Of a stretch of DNA of 64,000 nucleotides, positions 10,836 through 22,368 are shown piece after piece. The stretch lies in contig CM066318.1 of the NCBI GenBank assembly GCA_033807775.1, positions 84,234,879 to 84,298,878 of the forward strand, written 5' to 3'. The first letter of the stretch is position 1. Each line of letters starts with the position of its first letter. A program made the position numbers and the translations under genes. The stretch comes from Saussurea involucrata (taxonomy: Eukaryota > Streptophyta > Magnoliopsida > Asterales > Asteraceae). The notes under the pieces were generated by a model that saw only the letters and a program-made list of their open reading frames with translations, was not told where the DNA came from and searched no databases.

Positions 10836-12119
10836 TGAGAATGTCGTTTTTCGACATTATTTTGAAGCCTAAATCGGTGATTTTGTTGTAAGTTTCCAAG
10901 TAGAATGGTGAGTTTTAATAGCATTTTATGAGAAAGTACAGGTCAGCTTGAGTCTCCGAAGTTAGACGAGTTTTGGGTCAGTCAGAGGAAGAAATTGGCA
11001 CCTCAGGTCGAAGATTGAAAAAATGGAATTTCAGAGCAAACAGTGTTTCGCGCTACCCGAGTCGCGCCGCCATCCGCGCGGAGCACAGAACAGTGTCTCG
11101 CGTGGTTCCCCGCACGACACCATCTGCGCCGCCACTCGCGCCGACGACCTGTCGTTTTAAATCTAATTTTGTCGGCTAGGGTTGGCTCATTCTGCATCAG
11201 TTACGAATTTCTAGAGCTTAGGGCGATTTTAGGAGATAGGAGACGGGTTTTTGGAGCGGCGAAGAGAAGAATAACACATCATGGAAGGAGAATCGAAGGA
11301 GAAACGAGTACGTTAGATCGGAGGAATTGTTTTTCAATGAGTTGTCTTTTCTTTCATTTTCTTAGAACAATCATGTTTTCTTTCACTTTGAGTATTTCAT
11401 TTCTGTCTTTAAGAACCCCCAACATGAACTAATTCTTTCATGTTGGGGGGTTGGTTTGAATCATGGATGAGTAAACTTGTGGCTAAGTAGATAACCATGG
11501 TTGGATTATTTTTAATTGATGAAACATATGAGATAATTTTTAATGCTTGTAATAGTCTGATCAACTGTTATTTGATTCAATAAATCTTTAATCTTTGAGA
11601 AAAGTTTTGAGATTTGATTTATCTTGTATGTCGTGGATGTGATTCAGATAGAAATATAAGATTTCATCCTTGTTGCTTTTAATCACTAATTGTTCAAGTT
11701 AATATTGTTTAGATCGAGAGATGATGCAATGTTCTGAATGATTATTTGCTATAGCTTGATGAAGTATAGTGATGGTTTGTGATTATGCATTTCATTCTTG
11801 ATTTAATCCATTATCATACAATCTATTTAGTCATTGGTGTTTTATTCATGAGGAATCCAACCCTCCAACCTTTTTCTATCCAATTAAATCATTTTCAGCT
11901 CTCATTTTGCTTTTTGCTTAGAGAAGTAATTTAATTCTTAATCTTATCAACAACAAATCAATTTGCGTTCGTCTAGTTAATAACCCGTACAGTCATTGTG
12001 GTACTTGACACCTGGTTCCTTTGGTTCGATGCTCGTAATTTCGTATTATTACTGGATTTCGACATCGTACACTAGCGGTTAGATTAAAGGGGGGGAGGGG
12101 GTGTAAATCCCTCCTCTCA
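10836..12119 (+). repeat. Athila-like 5' LTR
   Basis: Direct repeat of 28246-29522. It carries a GC-rich block (11039-11155) with AACAGTGTTTCGCG and AACAGTGTCTCGCG, CATCCGCGCGGAGCAC and GAGTCGCGCC words, then a TTTTAAAT TATA-like site. A strong inverted repeat (AACCCCCAACATGAA / TTCATGTTGGGGGGTT, 11414-11452) follows. Short unrelated ORFs inside are not supported as genes. Confidence 0.92.
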
Positions 12120-12125
12120 AGTTTT

Positions 12126-12142
12126 TAGCGTCGTTGTCGGGG
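12126..12142 (+). other. Primer binding site, tRNA-Asp type
   Basis: TAGCGTCGTTGTCGGGG lies seven bases after the 5' LTR. It matches the complement of the plant tRNA-Asp 3' end (TGGCGCCGTTGCCGGGG) with three changes, all transitions. This primer is typical of Athila/Tat elements. Confidence 0.85.
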
Positions 12143-12287
12143 AACCTGTTTTGTGTTGATATCACTACCAGTTGTAGAAGCTATTATATTAGACATTCTG
12201 TTTTATTTTATTTTATTCACTCTGAAAGTTCATATATTTCTGGGTTTTGAGATTTTTGTTTTCTCCGTTTCAGATTACTTCCTGGTT

Positions 12288-14640
12288 ATGCCAAGAAGGA
12301 GACTATTTCGGGAAGTAATACCAATTGATCCAGAAATAGAGAGGACTACCAGATATTTAAGAAGACAAGCACGAGCTAGACAAGTGCAAAACATGGAAGG
12401 CGTCACTGATGGATTCGAGGAGGAGATACCCATCAACAATGGGGGTCCCATCAACAATGGTCCTCTGTTGAATAATGGACCCCAAATCAATAACGAGATT
12501 CCAAATCCGAACCAGAATGGTGGGATTCACCATAACAATATCAACAATCCGCCACCACCACTGCCACCGATTCAACAAAGGGTTCCTATGAGAGCCTTTG
12601 CCAACCCGAATATGGGAGCTGCACAACGCGGACCATATGTACCTCCGATACAAGCGAATAACTTCGAGACCAAGACTGGTACCATCCAGTTGGTGCAGAC
12701 AAATATGTTCGGGGGGTCAGCAGCAGAAGATCCACACAGTCACCTGAGAACATTCGAGAAAATTTGCAACACTTTTAAGGTGAATGGTGTTAATCAAGAT
12801 GCAATCAAGTTACGCTTGTTCCCGTTTTCACTGAGGGATCAGGCGACTACCTGGGAAGAGAGTTTGCCAGTCGGGCAAATTCGCACTTGGAATGACATGG
12901 TGACATCTTTTCTCAACAAGTTCTTTCCACCAGGTCGAATAGCCCCACTGCTTTATGACATCACCCATTTTTCTCAATGAGACCAAGAATCATTATACGA
13001 GGCTTGGGAAAGGTACAAGGGGATGCTTAAGAAGTGTCCCCATCATGGGTTTCAAGACTAGTTAATCATCCAAACCTTCTTTGTGGGATTGCGTCCACAG
13101 TTCAAGAACGATATCACGGCCGCAGCTGTTGGAGCGTTGATGAATAAACCGTTCGAGGAAGCGTATGAACTCATCGAAAAATCTTGCCGAGATAGTTATG
13201 CCACACCGCGATCCGCCACTAGAAGAGTGGCAAGTGTGCAAGAAACTGAAGAGTTAAAAGCAATCAAGGCACAATTGGTGGCGTTGACCAATCAGTTAAA
13301 GGGAACTACCATTCAGCCAGACTTCCAGAATGACATGGGTAATCAAGACCCGTTCACCAATTCTCAAGAGTATCAATCGCCGGAACATGTCCAATTTGTT
13401 CAAAACCAAAACAACCGGCCGAGGAATGACCCATTCTCCAACACATATAACGAAGGATGGAAGCGACATCCTAACTTCTCGTGGAGTCAACCTTAACAAG
13501 GTCCCTTCAAAGAATCAATGGGACAGCAACAACATCAACAACAATATGGTAATCATTCTAACTTTTCAAACTCTTCTCAATCTAACAATGTTTACCGTCC
13601 CCCAGGTTACAATCAGAGAAAGTATGATGATGGGCAAGCTGCAGAAAAGAAGACGGGTTTAAAGGACATGATGATGAAGTTCATGTCAAAGATGGACAAC
13701 ACAGTGGAAGGATTAGCAGGCACAGTGGGCAATGTGAAGGCGGCAACTGACCAAAATACCGCCTCAATCAAGATGCTAGAAAGACAAGTGGGGCAGATTT
13801 CCGAGTCCCTACAAACCCGAGCTCCCGGGCAATTTCCGAGCCAACCAGAAAAGAAGGGTAGAGAAGATTGCAAAGCCATCAGTTTGAGGAGTGGCACACA
13901 GCTTACTAGATACCCTACTAGAGATCCTCCACCGGTAAAAATTGACACCAAGGTAAGCGATATTGAACCGGAGGATATGGAGGAAGAGATGATTGATGAA
14001 GAGGTGGAGATGGAAGAGCCGGATAGTAAAAAGGAGGAAGAGAACACGCATATTCCCAAGCAAGTGCCGGTCAAGCCTGTCGTACCAAAAGTCCCATATC
14101 CTAACAGGCTTAAGGCCCACAAAGAGGACCTTAATTTTGCTAAATTTCTTGAAGTATTTAAAAAACTGCATATTAACATTCCATTTGCAGATGCTTTAGC
14201 ACATATGCCATATTATGTGAAGTTTTTGAAAGATATCCTCTCCAACAAGAGCAAAATTGAGGAGCATGCCACGGTTGCACTTACTGAGAAGTGCAATGCT
14301 ATTATCCAGCATAAGCTTCCACCGAAGTATAAGGATCCAGGGAGTTTTACTATCCCTGTTCACATTGGGAATTCTGAATTTAGTAAGGCATTATGTGATC
14401 ATGGAGCTAGTATTAATCTAATGCCATTGTCTATTTTCAGGAAATTAGGGCTTGGAGCGGTGCAACCAATGAATGTTACATTGCAGTTAGCTGACAGATC
14501 CATTAAATACCCATACGGGGTGATTGAAGACGTTTTGTTTAAAGTAGACAGATTTTACTTCCCGGTGGACTTCATGGTTCTTGACATGGACGAAGATAAG
14601 GAGATCCCCCTAATTCTTGGCCGACCATTTTTGGCCACGG
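12288..14640 (+). pseudogene. gag: Athila-like gag-protease, with three stops
   Basis: The start is the ATG at 12288 (MPRRRLFREV). An Asn/Pro-rich N-terminal part (about 12430-12580) is followed by the retrotransposon gag core (FEKICNTFKVNGV, LRLFPFSLRDQATTW, NKFFPPGR) and a coiled segment (13650-13800). The retroviral-type protease has LCDHGASINLMP near 14395-14430, where D-x-GA is the active site, and ends ILGRPFLATGG. One frame runs through, with stops at 12978-12980, 13059-13061 (TAG, probably from TGG) and 13494-13496 (TAA, probably from CAA). The frame then shifts at a run of seven G (about 14639-14645). No CCHC knuckle is seen, as in other Athila gags. Confidence 0.85.
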
Positions 14641-15502
14641 GGGGGAGCATTGATTGATGTCAAAGGAGGCAAGTTAACACTGCGAGTGGGAGATGAAGAA
14701 GCGGTCTTTAATGTGTTCCGAGCAGCAAAGCACCGAGTGCAAGCGGATGAATGCTACCGAGTGGATATAATGGAATCCGCAATCATAGAAACATGTGGGG
14801 TGCAAGTTATTCAAGACCAACTGGAGAGTGTAATCATAGGTACCAATGATGATCTGGAAAGTGAAAGTGTGATGCAACTTAATGCATTGCCAACTTTTAG
14901 AGGCCCAAGAAGACCGAATGTTGAAGATTTGGGAGATCCAATACCGAAGTCTCAACCATCATCACATACCCCTCCTAAACTCGAGCTCAAACCGTTACCT
15001 TCACATCTTGAGTATGCTTACTTGGGGGCAAAAGAGACACTTCCGGTAATTATTTCATCCAAGTTGAGTTCGGAGAACAAAGACAAGTTGTTAAGAGTGC
15101 TACGAGAACATCAAACAACAATTGGATGGACCATAGCCGATTTGAAAGGCTTAAGTCCAACCTTTTGTACGCATCGGATTAATCTTGAAGAAGGGCACCG
15201 ACCAGTGGTTCAGCACCAACGTCCGCTTAATCCAAACATGAAGGAGGTGGTTCGCAAGGAGATCTTGAAGTTATTAGATGCTGGAATCATTTATTCAGTA
15301 CCTGATAGTCCATGGGTGAGTCATGTTCAAGTTGTGCCAAAGAAGGGCGGTATCACAGTGGTTCGCAACAACAACAATGAACTCATTCCTTCCCGAACAG
15401 TCACGGGATGGAGGGTTTGCATTGATTATTGGAAGCTGAATGATGCCACTCGGAAGGATCATTTTCCATGGCCATTCATTGATCAAATGATAGAGAGATT
15501 AG
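14641..15502 (+). pseudogene. pol: Athila-like pol, first part: start of reverse transcriptase
   Basis: It continues from the protease after a one-base shift in a G run. Linker sequence is followed by the RT N terminus: LEEGHRPVVQHQRPLNP, KEVVRKEILKLLDAGIIY, WVSHVQVVPKKGG and WRVCIDYWKLNDATRKDHFPWPFIDQMIERLAG. The last motif is cut by the Tekay-like insertion; the gene resumes at 20012. In relatives, 'DYRKLN' is expected where DYWKLN is read here. The catalytic YxDD part lies in the second piece. Confidence 0.88.
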
Positions 15503-15507
15503 CTGGG

Positions 15508-17129
15508 TGTAACAACCCACAATCCAAATATACATATAACATATAATTCATAACATGTTTTCAACAAAAGTAATTCATATTACACATTTGGTCCCAAAGT
15601 CTGACTAATCAATATAAAAATTCAGTACAAACATGATCCTATTTAGATAACATAATAACTAATAACACAGTTATAAGTACGAGAGCATCCACAACTTCAT
15701 AACGTTCATCTTCCCCAAAAAGCTATTCACCAAGTATTCTAATCACTTAGTCTTACTGGAATCACCACCTAGAATACATATTTTAAAATAGAAAATGAGG
15801 GTTAGACCTAAGGGTCTAGTGAGTAAATCCCTGACATTTGGAAATCAATAAAAATTCATTTATATAAAATATTCTTTATATAAATACACATATATCACAC
15901 GTAAGTTAATACCAACCAAGATTTGTGCATCATACCTGTCTCATCCCACCTTATCCCTCCACCAATGGCCAAATTTATTGGTTGCGAGCCAATTTAACAC
16001 ACCGGTCCAAAGCCCGGCCACGTATTATATTCTCATATAATACTCACGTAATTATAATATCTCAATATATTATAATCACCCACGTATGACACATTCATAC
16101 AATTTATCAAGTATTTGTTATCCACATAATGTATTCCAGTAAAATACTTTAAAGTAAAACTCACCTGTTTTGTTTATCACCAAAGTCTTTCCAAGTTAAT
16201 TATCAGTACTTCAATCCTTCACAGAATCTGAAATCATGCAAAATACCAAATATCTCTTTTTAAAACTAAACTTATAAAATCCTCGACTCAAGTCGCAACC
16301 TATTAAAAGTAAAATTAGAATCGAAATGCATAGTGCTAAGTCGCAATCAACTACTGTGACTTCACCCCCAAGTCGCAACCCACTATTGCGATTCCAACCC
16401 CAAGTCGCAATCAACTACTGCGATTCCAACCCAAGTCGCAATCAACTACTGCGATTCCAACCCAAGTCGCAACCGACCATTGCGACTTCAAAGCCAAATC
16501 GCAATCAACCATTGCGACTTCGTTGAATGTCTCAGTTCACTGTTCATCCCAAAAACCCAGAAATCGCACTTTTAAGCTATGCATGTTGCTGTAAAGGTGC
16601 AGATATGTTTAAGACTATGAACATAACCTAACCTTAAGCTTAGATTTCCCAAAACATCCATTTTTAACAAAACCCATCAAAAACTTTAACTAGCAAACTC
16701 AAGAACACTTTTAAGAAATTAAAATACATACAAGGATGGATTTGTTACCTTGCTTACTTCAATTCAGCCCTTAAATCACAACATCAAACCCTTGATTTCT
16801 TTCTCCTTCTTTCCCTTAATCTCTCTCACAATTCTATCTCTCTCTCTTTTCTTCTTCACGTAAAACACACACACACACACCATAAATGATTTTAGCTAAG
16901 TGTTCCATAAATAGGACACCTCCTCCTCTAAAGAAAATGTGGCGGTGGTGGTGAGTAGTTTGGTAGAAAGACCCAAACAATCCCTAAACTTATCTCACTT
17001 GCCAATAAATACCCCTAAACTTTCAAACAAAAATTAAAACTTACCCCTTAACTTCTTACTCCATAAAACACTAACATAAAACTTATAAAATTTTCAAATT
17101 TAAATTAGATAAAATACCTAGTTACTACA
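15508..17129 (-). repeat. Tekay-like 3' LTR (complete)
   Basis: About 1,622 bp, read TGTAGTAACTAGG ... GGGTTGTTACA on the minus strand. Plus-strand coordinates 16280-16525 hold an array of AAGTCGCAA and TTGCGATT or TTGCGACTT words, about five inverted pairs. An (AC)n run lies at about 16868-16880. The short ORFs here are by-products of the repeats. Confidence 0.92.
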
Positions 17130-17130
17130 A

Positions 17131-17145
17131 CATCTCCCCCTTAAA
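17131..17145 (-). other. Polypurine tract of the Tekay-like element
   Basis: On the minus strand AAGGGGGAGATGT lies directly before the 3' LTR start. It is the plus-strand primer site. Confidence 0.85.
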
Positions 17146-17168
17146 AGAATTCCGTCCCGGAATTCAAT

Positions 17169-19530
17169 TTAAGCGAACAGATGGGGGTATTTGGTTCTCA
17201 TTTCCGACTCTAATTCCCACGTCGCATCCTGACCTCTATGATGTTTCCACTGAACCTTTACCTGTCTGATCTCTTTGTTCCTCAATACTTTGGCTTTGTG
17301 ATCAACTATAGCTTCCGGTTCCTCCACATAGTTCAACTTTTCGTCAACTTGGATATCTGGTAGAGAGACTGCCTGATCTGGTGTAACCAAACACTTTCGA
17401 AAATTTGATACATGAAACGCGTTGTGAATCCTGCTTAATTCCAGCGGAAGATCCAATCTGTAAGCTACTTCGCCGATCCTTTCCGTAATTGCAAACGACC
17501 TGATATACCTTGGACTAAGTTTACCTTGCTTCCCAAAACGTATGACTCCTTTCCAGGGCGAGACTTTCAACATCACAAATTCCCTGTCTTGAGCCATTTT
17601 TAATCTATCCCGAATCTGAGTAATCTTATCCGCTGTTAACTGTACTATTTCTGGCCCCGCTAATTGTTTCTCCCCCACTTCATTCCAACACAGAGGCGTT
17701 CGGCATTTTCTACCATACAGTACTTCAAACGGTGCCGCTTGAATGCTGGAATGATAACTGTTGTTGTAGGAAAATTCTATCAAAGGAAGATGTTTATCCC
17801 ACGATCCCCCAAAATTGACTATACAAGCCCGGAGCATATCTTCTAAAGTCTGGATTGTTCTTTCACTCTGCCCGTCAGTTTGAGGATGATATGCTGTACT
17901 CAACTTTATCTGCGTTCCCATCTCTTTTTGAAAGCTTCTCCAGAATCTGGAAGTAAAACGGCTATCTCGATTAGAAATAATCGAGATTGGAACTCCATGT
18001 CGAGTTACTATTTCATTAATGTACAATTTGGCCAAACGTTCCAAGGAATCAGTTTCTTTTATCGGCAAGAAATGAGCAGATTTCGTCAATCTATCCACAA
18101 TCACCCAAATAGAATCGAATCCCTTTGAAGTTCTAGGTAACTTGGTAACAAAATCAGTAGTGATCTGATCCCATTTCCACATTGGTATATCTAGTCGTTG
18201 TAACTGACCAAACGGCTTCTGATGTTCAATCTTTACTTTCTTGCAAGTAGTACAATCTTCCACATACTTAGCACCACTTCTCTTCATTCCCGGCCACCAA
18301 TAGAATTGTTTCAAATCTCCATACATTTTATTTGTACCTGGATGAATAAAAAATCGAGATTGATGAGCCTCTTGTAGTACACGATCACGTAATCCACCCA
18401 AACTAGGCACCCAAATTATGTTCCCCATACACAATAACCCACGGCCATCTTTCCCAAGCAATGCTGATATTCCCACTAACCGTTCTGATTTCAAACTTTC
18501 TTCCTGATAAGCATCTATTTGGCACTTCAGTAATTCGTCAAAGATATTTGGAAGGAGTTCAGCTCATAGCGATATCGCTTTTATCGTTCCACTTCTTTCT
18601 TGACGACTTAGTGCATCTGCTACCACGTTCGCCTTCCCGGGGTGATAAAGGATTTCACAATCGTAATCATTTACCAATTCCAACCATCTTCTTTGCCTCA
18701 TATTCAGTTCCTTCTGATCGAAAAGAGGTTGGAGACTCTTATGGTCAGTGAAAATTTGGCATTTAGAACCATAAAGATAATGTCTCCAAATCTTTAATGC
18801 GAAGACAACTGCTGCAAGCTCCAAATCATGAGTAGGATATTGTCTTTCATGGTCCTTTAATTGACGAGAAGCATAGGCAATCACCTTTCCACGTTGCATA
18901 AGTACACATCCCAATCCTAGTTTAGAAGCATCACTGTAGAACACAAAATCATCGGAACCTTCTGGTAATGCTAATATCGGCGCGCTGCAGAGTTTCTCCT
19001 TCAATATTCTAAATGCCTCATCCTGTTCTGCTTTCCATTCAAACTTTAGATTCTTCCGAGTCAGCTTAGTCAATGGCGTCGCGATTCGAGAAAAGTCTTT
19101 TATAAATTTCCGATAGTATCCAGCTAGACCCAGAAAACTACGTACTTCGGTTGCCGTCTTCGGCGGTTCCCATCTTTCAATTGCTTCCACTTTCGCTGGA
19201 TCAACTTGTATACCCTTCTCTGAAACTATATGACCCAAAAACTGAACTTCCCACAACCAGAATTCACATTTAGTGAACTTAGCGTACAACTTTTCTTTCT
19301 TCAGTAACTCCAGAATCAAACGAAGATGTTGTGCGTGATCCTCTTTGGATCGAGAATAAATAAGTATATCATCGATAAACACAATGACAAATTTATCGAG
19401 ATAAGGCTTACATACCCGATTCATTAGATCCATAAAAGCGGCCGGAGCGTTCGTTAATCCGAAGGGCATCACCAAAAATTCGTAGTGACCGTACCTCGTA
19501 CGAAAGGCAGTCTTCAGAACGTCTTCTTGG
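17169..19530 (-). pseudogene. pol: Tekay-like pol: RT (partial), RNase H, integrase, chromodomain-like tail
   Basis: RT starts mid-domain at EDVLKTAFRTRYGHYEF and has MPFGLTNAPAAF and FIDDILIYS (the YxDD box as IDD). RNase H has FYSDASKLGLG, YATHDLEL-type PTHDLELAAV, and FTDHKSLQ. A TGA at 18564-18566 breaks the frame between RNase H and integrase; CGA to TGA is the simplest change. Integrase has a HHCC-type zinc part (HPGTNKMYGDL, CTTCKK), a first catalytic Asp in TTDFVTKLP, and the Glu in DGQSERTIQTLE. The second catalytic Asp is replaced: SNRDSRF instead of SDRDSRF, so activity is unlikely. The C terminus (YVEEPEAIVDHK ... VKVQWKHHRGQDATWE) is the chromodomain-like segment that steers chromovirus integration. 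Confidence 0.9.
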
Positions 19531-19531
19531 A

Positions 19532-20006
19532 GATATGTTTAAGACTATGAACATAACCTAACCTTAAGCTTAGATTTCCCAAAACATCCATTTTTAACAA
19601 AACCCATCAAAAACTTTAACTAGCAAACTCAAGAACACTTTTAAGAAATTAAAATACATACAAGGATGGATTTGTTACCTTGCTTACTTCAATTCAGCCC
19701 TTAAATCACAGCAGCAAACCCTTGATTTCTTTCTCCTTCTTTCCCTTAATCTCTCTCACGATTCTATCTCTCTTTCTTTTCTTCTTCACGTAAAACACAC
19801 ACACACACCATAAATGTGGCGGTGGTGGTGAGTAGTTTGGTAGAAAGACCCAAACAATCCCTAAACTTATCTCACTTGCCAATAAATACCCCTAAACTTT
19901 CAAATAAAAATTAAAACTTACCCCTTAACTTCTTACTCCATAAAACACTAACATAAAACTTCTAAAATTTTCAAATTTAAATTAGATAAAATACCTGGTT
20001 ACTACA
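19532..20006 (-). repeat. Tekay-like 5' LTR, truncated
   Basis: It matches 16605-17129 at high identity and ends at the target duplication CTGGG. A segment of about 50 bp present in the other LTR (near 16890-16945) is missing. The array of TCGCAA words lay in the deleted part. Confidence 0.9.
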
Positions 20007-20011
20007 CTGGG

Positions 20012-21150
20012 CACGAGTACTACTGTTCTGGATGTGTATTCTGGGTACAATCAAATACCGATTGCTCCTGAAGATCAAGACAAAACCACGTTCACATGCC
20101 CATAGGGTACTTTTGCCTACCGGTGGATGCCTTTTGGGTTATGTAACGCGCCCGCAACATTTCAGAGGTGTATGATAGCTATCTTCTCAGATATGGTGGA
20201 GCGTACAATTGAGATCTTTATGGACGACTTTTTGGTGTTTGGCCCCTCATTCGATACGTGTTTGTCACACTTGGAAGCCGTTCTCAAAAGATGCAAGGAG
20301 ACGAGTTTGGTGCTTAATTGGGAAAAGTGTCACTTCATGGTGACTGAAGGAATCGTGTTGGGACATAAAGTGTCAAAAGATGGAATCGAAGTTGACAAGG
20401 CCAAAGTGACGGTGATAGAAAACTTACCGTACCCGAATTCGGAGCTTTTTGGGACATGCCGGTTTTTACCGGCGTTTCATAAAAGATTTTTCCAAAATCA
20501 CCAAACCTTTGTGTACTTTACTTTTTAAGGATGCTAAATTTGATTTTACTAATGAATGTGTTCTTGCTTTTGACAGGTTGAAAAAGGAGCTAATCTCAGC
20601 ACCCATCCTCACAGCACCTGATTTGAGCCTTCCTTTTATTATAATGTGTGATGCGAGTGACACGGCAATCGGAGCGGTGTTGGGGCGAAGAAAGGATAAA
20701 AGGATGCATGTTATTTACTACGCAAGCAAGATATTGGATGAAGCCCAAGTGAATTATGCCACCACCGAGAAGGAGTTACTGGCGGTCGTCTATGCTTGTG
20801 AGAAGTTCAGATCATATCTAGTTGGCGCCAAGGTAATTGTTTACACCGACCATTCAGCTCTTAAATACTTGATGTCCAAGAAGGATGCCAAACCGAGGCT
20901 TATTAGATGGGTGTTGTTACTTCAAGAGTTTGACTTGGAGATTTTAGACAAGAAAGGCTCGGAAAATACAGTGGCAGATCATCTCTCCAGACTTGAAGGA
21001 AAAGAAGGGCGTGGTGAAGATAGAAAAGTCATTAATGATGCATTTCGGGATGAACAATTCCTAAAGGTTAGTCATTCGGAACCTTGGTATGCTGATTTGG
21101 TGAACTTTTTGGTAAGCGAAGTGGTACCTTATAACATGAATTCACATTAA
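20012..21150 (+). pseudogene. pol: Athila-like pol, second part: RT and RNase H
   Basis: This resumes the RT cut at 15502. A small deletion just after the insertion point (GHEYYC) shifts the frame. From 20127 the frame is clear: MPFGLCNAPATFQRCM, EIFMDDFLVFG (YxDD box as MDD), LVLNWEKCHF, VLGHKVSKDGIEVDKAK. A further frameshift near 20450 is followed by GFYRRFIKDFSKITKPL. RNase H then has IIMCDASDTAIGAVLG, YYASKILDEAQVNYATTEKELLA and YTDHSALKYL. The RT and RNase H active-site residues are present but the frame breaks twice. A TAA follows at 21148-21150. Confidence 0.9.
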
Positions 21151-22367
21151 AAGAAGAAATTCTTTTCCGATGCCAAGAGGTACTATTGGGATGAGTCATA
21201 TCTCTACAAGAGTTGTGCTGATGGGATAATTCGAAGGTGTGTACCGGACGAAAAAAAGACCGAAATTCTTACGCATTTCCATACATTAGAACGTGGAGGT
21301 CTATTTAGCACTGATAGAACCGTCGCGAAGATTCTACAATCTGGGTTCTTTTAGCCATCAATGTTCAAGGAAATGAGGGAATTCATCATCAGCTGTGACC
21401 GGTGCCAAAGAGTGGGGAATATAACAAAGAAAGACGAGATGCCTATGAAGATCTTCATAGAGGTAGAGCTATTCGACGTTTGGGGAATAGACTTTATGAG
21501 ACCATTCCCTAACTCATTCCGAAATGAGTACATCTTAGTGGCGGTAGATTACGTATCTATGTGGATTGAGGTCATTGCAACTCCGCCAAATGATTCTAAG
21601 GTGGTGATCAACTTTTTGCAGAAGCACATTTTCTCACGTTTTGGGGTTCCACGAGCTTTAATCAGTGATGAGGGTAGCCACTTTTGCAACCGGTACCTTG
21701 ATGCAGTTCTCAAGAAGTACTCGGTAAAACATAAAGTACCACACCTAACCACCCTCAAGCAAATGGGTTGGCCGAAGTCTCCAATAGAGAGTTGAAGCAG
21801 ATTCTGGAGAAGACAGTGAATGCATCACGCAAGGATTGGTCATCAAAGTTAGACGACGCTCTTTGGGCATACCGGACGACATTCAAAACACCCTTGGGAA
21901 CTACACCATATCGGCCAGTGTTTGGGAAGTCATGCCATTTACCTATGGAGTTAGAGCATCGAGCGTACTAGGCAATCAAGAAGTTAAACATGGAGTTGGA
22001 TGCAGCCGGCAGAAAGAGATTGTTACAGTTGAACGAGCTAGAGGAGATCCGGCTTGATGCATACGAGAATTCATCGATTTATAAAGAGAGAACGAAGAAA
22101 TCCCAAGACCGGAACATTCGTGAGAAGGTAATTACCGCTGGTATGAATGTTTTATTATTTAACTCACGGTTGCGTCTCTTTCCAGAAAAATTGAAGTCCA
22201 AGTGGTCAGGACCGTTTAAGGTCATAAAGGTGTTTCCATACGACGCAATCGAGCTACAAGGTATGGATGGGCATACATTCAAGGGAAACGGCCAACGGGT
22301 CAAACCGTACATAGGAGGTGAAATCACCGGTATCGCGAGCATATACTTGGATGAACGGACGAAGTAA
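21151..22367 (+). pseudogene. Athila-like integrase
   Basis: It follows RNase H in the same polyprotein. The zinc-binding part has the HFH and CDRCQ elements (HFHTLERGG, SCDRCQRVG). The catalytic core has WGIDFMRPF (Asp 1) and ISDEGSHFCNRYLD (Asp 2); the Glu lies in LAEVSNRELKQ. Stops occur at about 21352-21354, and a frameshift near 21755 separates the second Asp from the Glu. A TAG interrupts the frame near 21969. The C-terminal part (KWSGPFKVIKVFPYDAIEL) is the usual Athila/Tat end. The final TAA at 22365-22367 lies directly beside the next insertion. Confidence 0.88.
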
Positions 22368-22368
22368 T

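Larger units (their letters stand above)
15508..20006 (-). mobile_element. Tekay-like chromovirus Gypsy, internally deleted, nested in Athila RT
   Basis: On the minus strand the order is truncated 5' LTR (20006 to 19532), RT, RNase H, integrase with a chromodomain-like tail, polypurine tract, 3' LTR (17129 to 15508). The perfect target duplication CTGGG sits at 15503-15507 and 20007-20011. One deletion removed the 3' two thirds of the 5' LTR, the PBS, gag, protease and the start of RT. Since the 5' LTR is joined directly to RT, the deletion happened inside the element, probably after insertion. A second gap of about 50 bp occurs in the right LTR copy. Confidence 0.93.

Noticed and set aside
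10973..11432. Small ORFs in the Athila LTR (and copies at 28383-28869)
   Set aside because: They lie in the GC-rich word block, differ between the two LTR copies, and have no domain.
13613..14179. 188-codon minus-strand frame opposite Athila gag-protease
   Set aside because: Ser/Thr/Leu-rich mirror of an acidic coding stretch; the plus strand has clear protease motifs.
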